Positions 31,894-43,367 of a DNA stretch of 64,000 bases are shown here, piece after piece. The stretch covers positions 4,154,001 to 4,218,000 of the forward strand of contig OY744463.1 of NCBI GenBank assembly GCA_963556145.1, read 5' to 3'. The DNA is from Hygrocybe punicea. Taxonomy: Eukaryota; Basidiomycota; Agaricomycetes; Agaricales; Hygrophoraceae. A model generated the notes under the pieces. That model was not told where the DNA came from. It saw only the letters and a list, made by a program, of their open reading frames with translations, and searched no databases. Each line of letters begins with the position of its first letter. Positions within the stretch are counted from its first letter, which is position 1. The translations under genes and the position numbers were made by a program.

Positions 31894-34800
31894 AATGGTC
31901 AAAGCATCCAAAAAGACCGGAAAGGGTAGACTGGATAAATACTACAAGCTTGCAAAGTGAGATTTATACCGAACTCTCAGAACTTTTCAGTACTAACCGC
32001 CCTTCCCATGAAGAGAGCAGGGCTATCGTGCACGTTCTGCTTTCAAACTAATTCAGCTCAACAAAAAGTTCGCCTTTCTCGACAACGCTCGATGCTGTAT
32101 TGACCTTTGTGCTGCCCCTGGTGGTTGGCTTCAAGTGGCCAGCAAGTACATGCCTGTAAACAGTGTCATCGTGGGCGAGTGCTTCCGTCATCGACTCCTG
32201 CAGTGACATCCTCATAGGAAGGCAGGTGTTGATTTGGTACCCATAAAACCCATTCCTCGTGTTGTCACATTTGCCTCCGACATCACCACCGTACAATGTC
32301 GCCACCTCATTCGTACCGAACTCAAAGACTGGAAAGCCGATGTCGTACTTCACGACGGCGCTCCGAATGTTGGCACCGCCTGGATCCAGGACGCTTACAG
32401 CCAGTCTGAACTTGTGCTTATGAGTCTGAAGCTCGCTGTCGAATTCCTAATCAAAGGGGGGACATTTGTGACCAAGGTTTTCCGGAGTGTCGACTATAAC
32501 TCCCTTCTTTGGGTGTTTAATCAACTATTTGGAAAGGTGGAAGCAACCAAGCCACCCTCTTCGAGGTATGTCCTAAGCTCACTATAGGGATATATAGGGC
32601 TAATAGCACCCAGGAACGTGTCGGCGGAGATTTTCGTAGTTTGCAGGGATTTCCTGGCGCCAAAGTACATTGATCCGAAGTTCCTTGATCCCAAGCATGT
32701 ATTCAAAGACCTTGCCGCCTCGGCTCCATTAGGTGCAGGCAAGGGATCATCAGCGAATCAAATTCAAGAGAACGTGTTTCACCCCGAAAAGAAGCGTCGC
32801 AAGCGTGACGGATACGATTACGGAGATTATATTCTATTCAAGACGATACCTGCTGGAGAATTTGTGAAGGGATCGGATCCAATATCAGTACTCGGGACCG
32901 TAAACAAAGTCAGCTTCGAAACCGAGGAAGAAAAAGAGTATGTCAACGAAAGGGACCACTCTTCATGAAGAGAGACCTAACAGCACAACAGATGGTTAGC
33001 CATGGATATCACTACTCCAGACATCAAGGCCAATTGTGAAGACTTGAAGGTGCTCGGCAAGAGTGATTTCAAAGCATTGCTCAGATGGCGTTTAGCACTT
33101 CGTGAGGAGGTCAGTCCCAACTGTATTATTAAGTGTTGCCATGTTAAATATCGTGATCTCAGCTTGGCATAAATGTGAAGACGAAAGAGACAGAAGAGCT
33201 GAACGAAATGGTGGAACTACCGGAAGACTTGGATGACGAACAACAAATATCCGAAGAAGTACTGTTTCATTCATTTGGTCTCTGGCATGCTCTGACTGTA
33301 CACAACAGCTTGAACGTCTGAATGCCGAGGCAGCCGCTCGCACAAAACGCGAACGGAGACGGGCAAATGAAATCAAGGCTCGAACCATTCAACGCATGCA
33401 ACTCCAAATGACAGCGCCTCTTGACATCGGCCTGGAACAATACGACGCCTCACTTGGTATTGGCCAAGACGACATGTTTGACCTGGGTGATGTGGAGAAG
33501 GGCTTGCAGAGAGCTGGGGTATCAGATTTGACGGAAAAGCACAGCAATGTGTTCGCCAGTGACGAGGATGAAACCATGAACAACGGAGCAGATGGCAGTG
33601 ACGATCTCGATTCTGAAGATGTGGCAGAAAAGAGTGTCTCAGAGTTGGAAGCCGAATTGGACCAGTTGTACGACACCTACCAGGAAAGGATGCGAGAGAG
33701 GGATGCGAAATATAGAGTCAAGGACGCGAGACAGAACAATCCCGAACGGCGAGAGGAGTGGCATGGCATTCGAGAGAACGATGGAGAGGATGACAGTGAT
33801 GGAGAGGGTGGATGGGAAATTGTGCAGGAGGCGAAGGAGGCTGCAGACCATTCATCATCAGAAGATAGTGATAGCAGTGATGATAGAGAAGCCTCATCCG
33901 AGCGGAAGAGGAGATGCAGCGAAGACACACCGGTGGTCTCGAAAAGATTGCGACTTCTTACGAAGCTTGAAGATCAAAAGGCAGTTACGGCAAGTCGTGT
34001 GGCGCAAGTTTGGTTCAGCCAGGACGTATTTACCGGATTCGATGGGCTGGATGATGTTGGAGATTGTCAGGGTTGGGAAGGCGATGCTGAAATGGCCGAT
34101 ACTGAAAATACCTCGGATCGGCAAAGCAATGTACGCACATTCTTCCAACTCTTTTACAACTTTTAATAGTGCCTTCAGATGGATGGAGATGAGAAGGATG
34201 ATGTTCAGGTAATACCCCAGGAAGCCGAAGATCTCAATATGTGGGATGTCCAAAACGAAGACGAAGACGAAGTCAAGAATGCTGTGATCAAAAGTAAGTA
34301 GCTGGTTCGAGCAGCTCTTCTACCGAGTTTGAACAATCTCTTCTCAGAATACGGTTTAGTCACCCCGGAAGCTGTTACACTTGCCCTACAATTGATTAAC
34401 CGCGAGAAAACTAAAACACAGCTCATCAATGGTGGTTTCAATCGGTATTCACTCAACTCCAGAGAAGGTTTGCCGATGTGGTTCTTGGACGACGAGTCTA
34501 AACATTATAAACCAAACTTACCGATCACCAAAGAGGCTGTCGCAGCTCTCCGAGCCAAGCAACGAGCGTTGGATGCGCGACCAATCAAGAAAGTTGCAGA
34601 GGCGAAGGCACGCAAAAAATTCAAGGCCCACCAACGATTAGAAAAGGCCACGAAGAAAGCAGACAGGGTTAACGCCACATCCGATATTTCGGAGCGGGAA
34701 AAAGCACAGCAGATTGAAAAACTACTGCATAGGGGTGTGTCAAAAGCAAAGGGGAAGAAAGATGTGAAGGTTGTGGTGGCCAAAGGTCCTCACAAGGGCC

Positions 34801-34975
34801 TGAGAGGAAGACCCAAGGGTGTAAAGGGCCGCTATGTCATGGTTGACTCCAGGATGAAGAAAGAGGTTCATTCCACTTTCTTGATGTGTAAGAGAAAAGC
34901 TAATTCCTCGGCGTTGGTCAGGTTCGAGCGAAGAAACGGAAGGAACGGGCCAACAAAAAACGGAAGCGCGCTTAG
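31894..34975 (+). CDS. SPB1: rRNA 2'-O-methyltransferase SPB1 (FtsJ family)
   Basis: Ten exons. The N-terminal FtsJ domain shows [15 protein letters not shown] (catalytic Lys), [20 protein letters not shown] (SAM binding), [10 protein letters not shown] (Asp), GGTFVTKVF (Lys) and KPPSSRN. The middle part holds the DUF3381-like [23 protein letters not shown] and long acidic/coiled segments. The Spb1 C-terminal domain reads [45 protein letters not shown] and [24 protein letters not shown], and ends in the basic [16 protein letters not shown]. It is a nucleolar enzyme that methylates the large-subunit rRNA A-loop and is needed for 60S assembly. One intron (32175-32225) appears to be GC-AG. The start [24 protein letters not shown] is typical of the family. 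Intact by eye. Confidence 0.94.
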
Positions 34976-35187
34976 TCTAATTCCTCGCCTAACCCACCTA
35001 TGCACCCTTTCTCGTCAATATATCCCACTCCTCAGTATCGTCACCAACTGATTGCCGCGAAATTGTTGAAGTCATGTGGTCGCAGCTACGGAGAAAAGCT
35101 AACCATCTGTCTTCGGATTCATGCTCACGACATGTTACCTAAATAGAATGCGTTCAGTCTAGTGGCTCCTCAGCAAAACATAGCAAC

Positions 35188-37915
35188 TCATACTTGACAT
35201 AAAGTCGATTTGTGATTGCTTTCCAAGTCTATGAGACTTTCGATGACGGTCTCGGTTGGCGAGCAGGAAACGGTTTCAGAACCCGTGGTGGCGCCACAGT
35301 TAGCCGTTGAGATGGTTTCAATGCTCTGCCGAACATTTGTATTGGCGTGGAGAAAATAGGTGTCACCGTGGAGTGTGATTGTCAAGGGGGGGTCAGGTTG
35401 CGTAGCCTCTGCGTTGCCGTTTTCGAAACTGCAGAGAAATGGGTGGATCACCAAAGGAAGTCTTGGAGGGAAAAGATTGACCCACTATAGTTGCAAATCG
35501 GCCATGTAGCATCGCAAATCCGTAGGCTCTTGACCAGAGGAACATTCCGCTGAGCTTAATACAGAAAATTGAATATCCAACTGCCTACGCGCAGAAAAGA
35601 TGAAGCACATCAAAACAGGACACATCGTTGATCCCTTGGGCTCACCGATCAGGTATCATAAGGTTCAGGGTGGTTTCTAATCCTGACCAATATTGAGGCC
35701 TCAACTTGGCTATATTCATACCTGAGTTGGCCACAGCCTTCTGGGAAAAGTCTGACAAAGAACGGCTTTCACCAGGGTCGGCGACGGCGGATAGGCAGTC
35801 TATCCCCGCAAGTTCCTCTGAAATTCCATAGGTCGTTGATGACTCCACAGTTCGGTCGAAAAACGGTCTCGAATGCGGAAGAACGATCTCGTATTTGATG
35901 AACTTCCTCGCCCCCATGTCATACATGGATTGCATAAAGTGACCGGCTGGTTTTGGACGAGGAGATCTCGGAAGAGCATAATAAACAAGTCGACGCATGA
36001 AACTTGGCTGAGTCGGCGCAGAATTGAGGAGTGCCAAAGGTAAACTATAAAGTAGCTTGAAATAGGATAAAATTGTTACGACGGTAATTCCTACCTCGGC
36101 AGAAAGGTTGACGTGGAAGGACTATCTTGAAGCCATTTCAGAATCTTTGACAAAGGTAGGTGTCCCTTGATCGGGGAAACAATGGATGCCCGCTGCGCGG
36201 GTGTGAGCGAGGTTAAGAGGATGTGACCGAAACTAGGAAGCTTTCAGGTACAATGCTTCCAATCGCACTGCTGGCTTACGATGCTGTGATAACAGTAGTT
36301 GGGTTGGAAACTGAGTCAGGTAAGTTTGTAAAAAGGTGCTCTTTCAGTTCGCGAGGTTGTCTGCCATGAGGACATCAAATATCGAGTGCCAAGATAATTT
36401 GCGAGAACATACAGAGCCAAAGTCACAAAACGTCCCTTGCCTTCCGCTAGACCTCCGGTCTTCTGAATATCTGCGTTGGAGTATACCCCAAGCCACTCGC
36501 CCACTCGCCGGATTCTAAATGAGCCGCCGGTGTTCATACTCCAGGGTAACGAGCTAGCAGGCAGGAAGGGAAATACAGAGTAGCTATCTGGAAAGAGGAC
36601 CCTCGACACCGGAGTGGAAATGGGTAGACAAGGAGGCACATATAATGACAGAGGAGTCCGCGGGAGCCCATGCACCTAGATGGACCATTGAACGATCCTA
36701 CGGTCAGGCAGACAAAATCTTGGGTTGACTAACCTCACAGGCGGCACGAGTAGCAAGTCTTTTTGCGGCAACAAGATTGCGAGGGTCTTTGACACAAAGT
36801 CGTACCTGGAAAGAAAGGTAAGTGATGGTGCAAGGAGGTACTTGTTCCATACCATCCCATTGCGCTCTAGGTTTTCTATAAATGCACCTGATATTCGAGA
36901 TATTCGCTGTACCAAATCTTGTCTAATGGGAATTCCTGTAGGTAGTTCGAAAGTGTCTTCAAGAATGGCCTTCATCAAGGGAATCAGTCGAACATCAGGT
37001 GGTATCGATGAGTACCACAAGAAGTACACACTCCTCGTAATCCCGTTAGATACTGAGCGAATCGCTTCAGAGAACCTCGCAATCCCTCAACTCTCAGAGC
37101 AAGAGGTTCGGATGTTAATGAGATGTGAACTTTGTATCGCATGGATATTTGGAGAAGGTCAGCACCATCTTGAAGAACACATTCAAGGACAATCTTGGCA
37201 AACAACACGAGGACAACGAACCTTTCCCTAGTATCAGGAATAGTTCGCTGGGACTGACGTCAAAGGCTATGAAAAGTCAGTAATCGCATCCTACCTCCCG
37301 ACGGGACTTGCACATACATTTGGTAGACACCTCGGTTGTATCTCTCTTCTGTCTCTCGATATCCTTTAAAGAAGGCCATTTCCATTGCATCTCAATGATG
37401 TTCTCGGCATACTGCAACTTTCGCATAGAACGCGTCTTTGGTAGACCGTAGAGGTCCGTAAAACGACGTAACTGGATTTTGCTGAATGATCGACAAAGTG
37501 TATCGGCGAGAGCATTGTAGTCCTGTACGTATTGTGGCGAGCCGGGATGGCTGTGTTCATGAGGCCTGCAACGTTCAATATCGGCGAGAGTAGGCTCAAG
37601 GCCAGCAGCTCGGAGAGAGGCCAAATACAAGTCTACGTTGTTGGGCTCGAGAGGATTTCTCGATACGTCGTACGCTTCATTATGTTGTCCAGTTCTCCTT
37701 CGTGTCAGCAAATTAACACCGTCGTGGTGAGGTATAATCTTATCATTTGAATATTTTACTGGCTTTGGGGTCGTGGTTGGCGCAGAACTTGGACCAACTA
37801 CGGGGAGTTCTTCAGACTGTGAGATAGGTACATTGAATAGAACAGCCTGTGTTGCGTAAAGGCGGCGACGGCTGAAGTGAAGACATGCTAGGGGACGATT
37901 CAGGTGAACCGACAT
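35188..37915 (-). CDS. SLS1: Mitochondrial inner-membrane regulator, SLS1-like
   Basis: The start at 37915 (MSVHLNRPLACLHFSRRRLYATQ) looks like a mitochondrial presequence. Exon 1 contains YNALADTLCRSFSKIQLRRFTDLYGL, KLQYAENIIEMQWKWPSLKDIE and a TTEVSTK end. Splicing (AAAT|GTATGT to CATAG|CC) gives SFDVSPSELFLILGK, and the next junction gives DGADLLQISMRYKVHISLTSEPLALRVEG, a KH-like segment typical of PF14611 (Sls1). Further exons run through 36676-37029, 36316-36675 and 35642-36037 to a C-terminus near 35188. In yeast Sls1 coordinates mitochondrial transcription and translation at the inner membrane. The distal exon borders were not all resolved, and the naming is from pattern recognition. 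Confidence 0.75.
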
Positions 37916-39445
37916 TAGACGATCCAGAACGTTGGACTTTTTGATTTTTGAACTTTGAAATAAATTAGATAAGCTTATACCATCCTTGCCCCCCACCTCT
38001 TTCTTATCAGACCTGATCCCACTACCGTTGAGTGAACCATCTACAGCATGTGGCTCGGAATCCGGCAGATGATGAAGTTCAAATTGGCGGTGAAGATCTG
38101 TCTCGCAGGACCAGTACTGTAGGTACTGTCACGGTATGGTGGCAACAGTCACGCTCTGTAAAAACGGAAAGTCACGATTAGTCACGAGAAGTCAAAATAA
38201 GTCAACATAAGTCAGGCCCAAGTCAGAACAGGTCGTGAAAGACGGCTGAATAGTCAAAAACTTGTCAGACCGATGCACAACTGTGCACAACCGGTGCACA
38301 ACCGGTGCACAACTGTACACAAAATGGCAACTCCCGGCATCAAGATCTCAAGATCTCAAGGTATCAGTGCATCAAATTTGGCCTTGCACTGTTTTCAACG
38401 CTAAGTCTTTGTCCCTTCCGGTTTGGTTGCATCAGGTTCCACCTTGCTTAACCCTCCTTCCATAGCATCATCCTCTGCCGACTGCCCTTCTGGCCCTCCC
38501 GTGTTGAATGCTGAGTCCCTGGGTGTGAGCCATCCAACCACTGATGGACTGGCATTGATCCTGACTCTTGTTGTTGTACCCCCCACCCTGCAGCCTAACT
38601 CTGACCAGGAATTGGCCCTCCACCCACCCTTGCACAACTTCCCACGCGAGGACACTATGGGACTTCAAATAGCGAGTACTAATTAAATTACTAGACCTTA
38701 TTGCAGCAGTTCTTCGTGCACCCAATGAACACCAGCCCACGAAGGATGATATTACTCAGATTGTTCAAGAGGTTAGTTCAGCTTTATGAGCTACTAGCCA
38801 CCACTGACTCGGTCCTTCAGCGCAAAGCCATCTGCCCACAGGAATGCACTGAGTTGAGCTGGTGGGGGTAGTGTTGCCACGGCTCGGTCCGGAACCGTTA
38901 GCCGTTGGAGCCGGACCGATAATTAGCCGAGCTGAGCCGTTCACTCGGCTCACGGTTAAACCTTGGCTTAGCCACGGCTAGCCGTTATTAGCCGTTACCA
39001 AATATCCAAATTAGGAAATTTAGGTTATCAGCCTGTTTGCTGGCTTCAACTTCACTTGGATAACCCCTCTGCTGCCTCCCACACCTTACAAACATGTACA
39101 GCCGCATTTTCAGGTGTTTTTGCGTATCTCCACATAGCCTACCTACGTACATGTATATGAAAAAAATGAAATATACCTACCTGTGAAAGGGCAGGTGTGA
39201 ATACTGCGCACACGTCAATTGACGCAGCCATATATTCGCAAGGTGGGCTGGGCAGCAGGGAGAGGGGCGGACTCGTCCTCATTTCCTTTCCCATTGCTCC
39301 TGCCCTGTCCATTGGCCTCATCAGCTGTTGCCGTTGTTATGGTCCTTGTGTTCACCTCGCGAATGCCGTGCGCACGTCAATTGACATGGCCGTACCCATT
39401 CGTGAGGTGGTGGTTGGCTCGGGGAGGCAGTGGGGCAGGGCTACG
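37916..39445. other. Intergenic, small repeats, no gene
   Basis: AAGTCA-type short repeats lie at about 38165-38260, and a run of TGCACAAC(C/T)G units (GTGCACAACCGGTGCACAACC) at about 38273-38322. A dispersed 130 bp repeat lies at 38870-39000. An approximate 150 bp duplication (CGCACACGTCAATTGAC..GGGAGAGGGG) has copies at about 39205-39270 and 39365-39455. Open frames here are short and lack domains. Confidence 0.5.
38870..39000. repeat. Dispersed ~130 bp repeat, CpG-rich copy
   Basis: It reads GTGTTGCCACGGCTCGGTCC and continues with several AGCCGTT and TCGGCT motifs. It is homologous to the complement of 17425-17565, but nearly all CpG positions are intact here. Confidence 0.65.
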
Positions 39446-39469
39446 GGGAGAGGGGTGGTACTTCTCGTC

Positions 39470-40091
39470 TTCGTTTGCCATTCTTTTCGTGGACTATGAA
39501 AGGCCAGTGTTTCATGTCACGCTTGATCTCTTTGTCATCCATTTTGCGTCCAATGAGTCGCTTGGCGTCGAAGACAGTGCTTTTGGGATTGGAGTGGAAC
39601 ACATTTTAGGCGCTGTCCCCGATGCTGCACGTATTCGGGGTCAGTATGAAAACGGATTTGCGGAATCTGAAATGGACTTACAGCCGTTCGTCGTCGCTGA
39701 AGCTGACCCAAGATGGAGTTATCCGATGGCCTTGGTCGTTGGCGATAATTTCCACACGGCCACCTCGTTGGGCACTGCGGAATTGGGTCATGGAAGAATC
39801 GATCAAGCTAAAGATAAGTGCTTACCCGACAGCAAAAGACAGGCAAATAAGAGAAGAATCTATGTTGTGCCTAAATCTAGAGGAAGTAATCAGAGAATGT
39901 CTATCCCATGTACAGAACACATCACCAATTCCAATAACTGTACCATACTCTGACAAGGCAGTTGTCTGCTCTTCAACATGGGCTTTCGCAGGACACAAAC
40001 AGAGGAGGGCAATGAATCCGATTAGAGCAAAGGAGAGAGAAGCCGCCATGCACCGGGGCTGGATGCGCGGACGTTGAGGGAGGCGAGACAT
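39470..40091 (-). pseudogene. KAR2: Truncated pseudogene of ER Hsp70 BiP/Kar2
   Basis: From the ATG at 40091 the minus strand reads a leader with a hydrophobic signal (ASLSFALIGFIALLCLC), then LSEYGTVIGI. After an intron (GTGATG..CTCTAG) it reads DLGTT, then a stop. Later exon pieces read [33 protein letters not shown](stop)[24 protein letters not shown] and [10 protein letters not shown], with correctly placed GTAAGC/GTAAGT..CAG introns. This is the N-terminal ATPase segment of ER Hsp70. Homology stops soon after KHWPF, before most of the ATPase domain and all of the substrate-binding domain. The stops and truncation show it is a dead partial gene copy; retained introns mean it came by DNA duplication, not by retroposition. 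Confidence 0.82.
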
Positions 40092-40800
40092 GGTAATAAA
40101 TTTTGCAGAGCGATGGTCGTTGTCGCAGTTGTTGGTAGACATGTCTAGCCTCGAGAGCACATTGGATCCAGGTGAAAACGCCTGCTCATCAACATCCGCC
40201 GGCATACGTTCCGGCGAACACAGCAGCCGTAGCGGCAAAGCTGATGGTTGGTGGTGGTGGCGGTGGTGCCTGAACTTGCGAGCCCGAGTTCGAGGTCCCG
40301 GTTGCAGGGTGTTGGGATGCGGCCGTGTTACCGCCGTGCGTAGCTAGACAGACCTTCGTTAGTAAAATGAAAGAAAAAAAAACTTACCAATGTGTCTGGG
40401 ATTGGCACGCATCGCTTGTTGTCGCTGTTGGCACTGCTGTTGCGTCGTTGGCACTGCTGCTGTTTGCTGTCATCGTGGTCATTGGTCGTTGCTGCTGCTG
40501 TCCGGGCTGCTTTTGCCTCGAGATCATTGGTGCTGTAATTAGAAATAAGTTGGTAGTAAAAATAAAATAAAAAATTCAAGAAAAGACATAACGGGGATGC
40601 TGCTTCTGTTGCCGCTTCATTCCTCGCCCCTCTGCTGGTCGCCGTTGGGGTGCTGTGGCCTTTGTTTTGGGTCGGCCTGCGTTGTTGCGAGCTGGTGTGG
40701 TGTGGCTGTTGGCGTCAGGCATAGTGGTGTGACTGGTGTTCCGCATGTCTGTGTGGTGGTGAGATTTGACCTTGGTGCTATAAATTTCCTTTTTTGGATG
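40092..40800. other. Low-complexity flank, doubtful exons on minus strand
   Basis: The minus strand contains frames rich in Gln, Pro, Ala and Thr (for example QVQAPPPPPPTISFAATAAVF at about 40210-40270 and KQQQCQRRNSSANSDNKRC near 40410-40470), separated by A/T-rich intron-like gaps. I see no domain and no convincing start. Part may belong to another decayed repeat. Confidence 0.35.
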
Positions 40801-40801
40801 G

Positions 40802-41594
40802 TGTAAAGGCGAGGTCGGGGTGGCTGCGGAATAATAATCCTAGGCCTGTGGGGTCAGCGTAGAAGTGACTAGGAATAGTCTAACAAGCTTCAGTAAGATA
40901 ATAGGATATAAAAGGTAAGAAGCTGCCGAGTAAACTACTGAAATCTATCGAGACCGATCGAAGCCGACGAAGCCGACGATGTCGGGTACGGCGGGTCGGG
41001 TGTCGGGTGATGAGAAACGTAGAGATTAAGATGGTAGAAGGACGGGGAGAGCGTTGAGGAAACCGACGAGTAGTATGTGCAATGGATTTTACTGAGAGGC
41101 TAATTCTCAGAGAGAGGAAACGGGGGAACTGGTTTCTTATTTTGAGACGGCGCTTGGGCACCGTTTTTATACTACAAAGTTCTGTACCTAGATTCGGACG
41201 AGAGTCCTTGGCCGATGAGAGGAAACAAAGGAGAATAAAAATGGGGAAGTAGGAAGAGCGTTGCGAGGCGACGATGACAGGGAAAATGGGTGGAAGATAT
41301 AAAAACCGTAAAAGATGCAATATACTTTACTATATCCCCATAAGGGAGACGCTAGGCGTGAATAAGGCAAGTCTGATGTCGGGATCCCAGTCCGATGAGA
41401 TCTATCTTTGATATTTGAAGTTCCGCGAGTTTAGGAGATAGACCGACCAGGTACGTGAGCGGCCATGCTAGTCGGTATGCATCGGGTTGCGTCGGGTTGC
41501 GTCGGGTTCGAACATAGATTGCTAGAGACGTCGGGTTCGAGCGGATTCGCTAGATATCGATGTTACGGCCTCAGAGGGTCGAGGACCCTCTACA
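40802..41594 (-). repeat. 3' LTR of gypsy element (793 bp)
   Basis: In element orientation it starts TGTAGAGGGTCC and ends CGCCTTTACA. It matches the inverted solo LTR 45401-46194 over its whole length with a few substitutions, and the first 233 bp match 50576-50808 in direct orientation. Confidence 0.93.
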
Positions 41595-41673
41595 TCTCCT
41601 TGGGTCTTCTAATAGAGACCATCCGTGGTCGAGAATATGGTGTCTCCGAATGCGGGTCGCGAATGTGGCCAAT

Positions 41674-41679
41674 CACGTG
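41674..41679. promoter_or_regulatory. CACGTG E-box upstream of antisense gene
   Basis: It sits in TGGCCAATCACGTGAGCGGCCA, which has GGCC arms on both sides, 86 bp before the start codon at 41765. The old relic element keeps the same motif at 3944-3949 while much other sequence has drifted. Confidence 0.55.
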
Positions 41680-41764
41680 AGCGGCCAAACAACGGCAAAG
41701 TAAAAAAAATAAAAAAACTCTCGTTGTTGATCCGACCTTTCCTCTACACCATCACACGTTCACA

Positions 41765-43161
41765 ATGTCCCAAGTCTACGACAACTTCCTCGCCTTCGTC
41801 GAAAGCATCGAACCCGATGTCCGGGCGGACTACGAAGAGGCCGTCAACACGGTCACCGTGTTTCATAGCGACGACCTCGTAACGATGGTGGACGGCAACG
41901 AGGGGATGGCCCAACAATGGTTAAGCGGCCGCAAGAAAGCGCTGGTGAGTTTCCTTATTGACTACGCGTGTCCTAAGATAGCTCATGTCGTCCTGCCAGC
42001 GTGCTTATAATGGAATCGTCGCGGAACTCCGAGCTGGTGGTACGAGGCCAGTAACGCCACCGTTATGGGCCGACCGCCAATCGTACGCCAACGATGTCGA
42101 AGAGTGGCTGAAAGAAGCGGCGGACCGAGAGAGGCAGGAAAAGGAAGAAGCCAGACAGCGGGCGGATGAAGAAGCGGCTACGCGGGAAGAGGAGGCCAGA
42201 CGGATGGCAGAGGCAAATGCACGAGCGGAGGCGGAGAAAAGGCGAAAGGCGGCAGAGGAAAGGCGAGAGCGGCTTAGAATAGAACAACACGAGCAGCACT
42301 GGAATCAAGAAGCGGACCGGGTTGAAAGGGATGGAGCCGTGTATCGGCGGCGGCTCAGCGAAGAACGGCGAGCTGAAGCAAACGCATCGGTCACGGGTGA
42401 ACCAAGGACTGAGTCGATTCCGGAGGGCGAAGCCACAGTTGAGCCAGAGGAAGGCCCCGTCGACCCGGCACCAGAGACACCGGCCGATGTAGAAGACGTA
42501 GATACGCCGGGCGTAGAGACCGGAGACTTGGCTGGTACGACGGTGAGTTCTTGTGTCGGTTCATTTGTTCTTTAGTCACTGATCCTGGTAACAGTTCACC
42601 GGGCCGTTTCCCCTACAACCCTGCACCAACTGCGTCAAGGCGCAAGAGGCGTGTCGAGGCATCACGGGCTACGTGTGCGAACGATGCCGGAGGCTGAAGA
42701 AAAGATGTACTAATGCTACACACCGGACGGGCGGGGGTCGGCGCAAGGTGGATACCGGAAAGGGCAAAGAGGTCGCGGTCGGCACGAGGAAGCCGTTGTC
42801 GTTCACGACAAAGCCCATCCGCAGTAGGCCTGCCCGGGCCTCAACGAGCAAACCGCGGGTCGAGGACGTGGAGTCGGTCGAGGACGATGACGAAGATGAG
42901 GAGGAGTCGGAGGAAGAGCGGCCGACGAAAAGGCTTAGGACGGCCTCGGCAGCAAACCCGTTCGTTTTGACAATGGAGAATTACGAGCAAGTGTCGGCGC
43001 GGCTAGCGGTCCTTACGGAGGAGCTGGGAGCCCTGGGCACCAACGTCAACCGTCACCTCGTCCACTTTGGCCAAGAGTTCCAGCGGCTTCACGTCGATCT
43101 CGAACGGTCGACCTCAAGGTTGGCGATGTTGAAGCGGGATTACGAGACCGGCCGCCTGTAA
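41765..43161 (+). CDS. Retroelement-borne antisense gene: coiled-coil Zn2Cys6-like protein
   Basis: Three exons (41765-41944, 42000-42542, 42595-43161), each a whole number of codons with GTGAGT donors and CAG acceptors, give 429 residues. The order is: a conserved N-terminal domain (DNFLAFVESIEPD, DYEEAVNTVTVFH, WLSGRKKAL, GIVAELRAGG, LWADRQSYANDVEEWL); a long Glu/Arg/Ala coiled coil (about 110-200); and an acidic linker. A cysteine cluster C-x2-C-x6-C-x7-C-x2-C-x6-C (about 248-276, with CERCRRLKKRC) follows, which fits the Zn2Cys6 spacing. A basic/acidic linker with PTKRLR and a C-terminal leucine-rich coiled coil end it. A nuclear DNA- or chromatin-binding role is inferred. It lies between integrase and 3' LTR, opposite to the element strand. 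All frames are intact. Confidence 0.82.
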
Positions 43162-43367
43162 AATATAAAAAAAATAACGAGCCCATTGTATATATATATA
43201 AAATATATCGTGTACATAAAAGACGTGTCAGCTTGTTCACCCAGCTAAGGAAAGCCGATCGGCTCCCGAAGACATAGGACTATTCGCATCATTCGTCATA
43301 TCGTTAGAAAACTAAGAGGAACTAAATAAAATGGGGGTATAATGTGGACAGAATATAAATGAAATGC

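Noticed and set aside
39219..39953. 244-codon plus-strand frame
   Set aside because: It is the antisense shadow of the BiP/Kar2 pseudogene, whose conserved blocks read on the minus strand.
40880..41320. 146-codon frame in the gypsy LTR, repeated at 45675-46115
   Set aside because: LTR-internal frame present simply because LTR copies are similar; no conserved protein pattern and it is lost in the old LTR.
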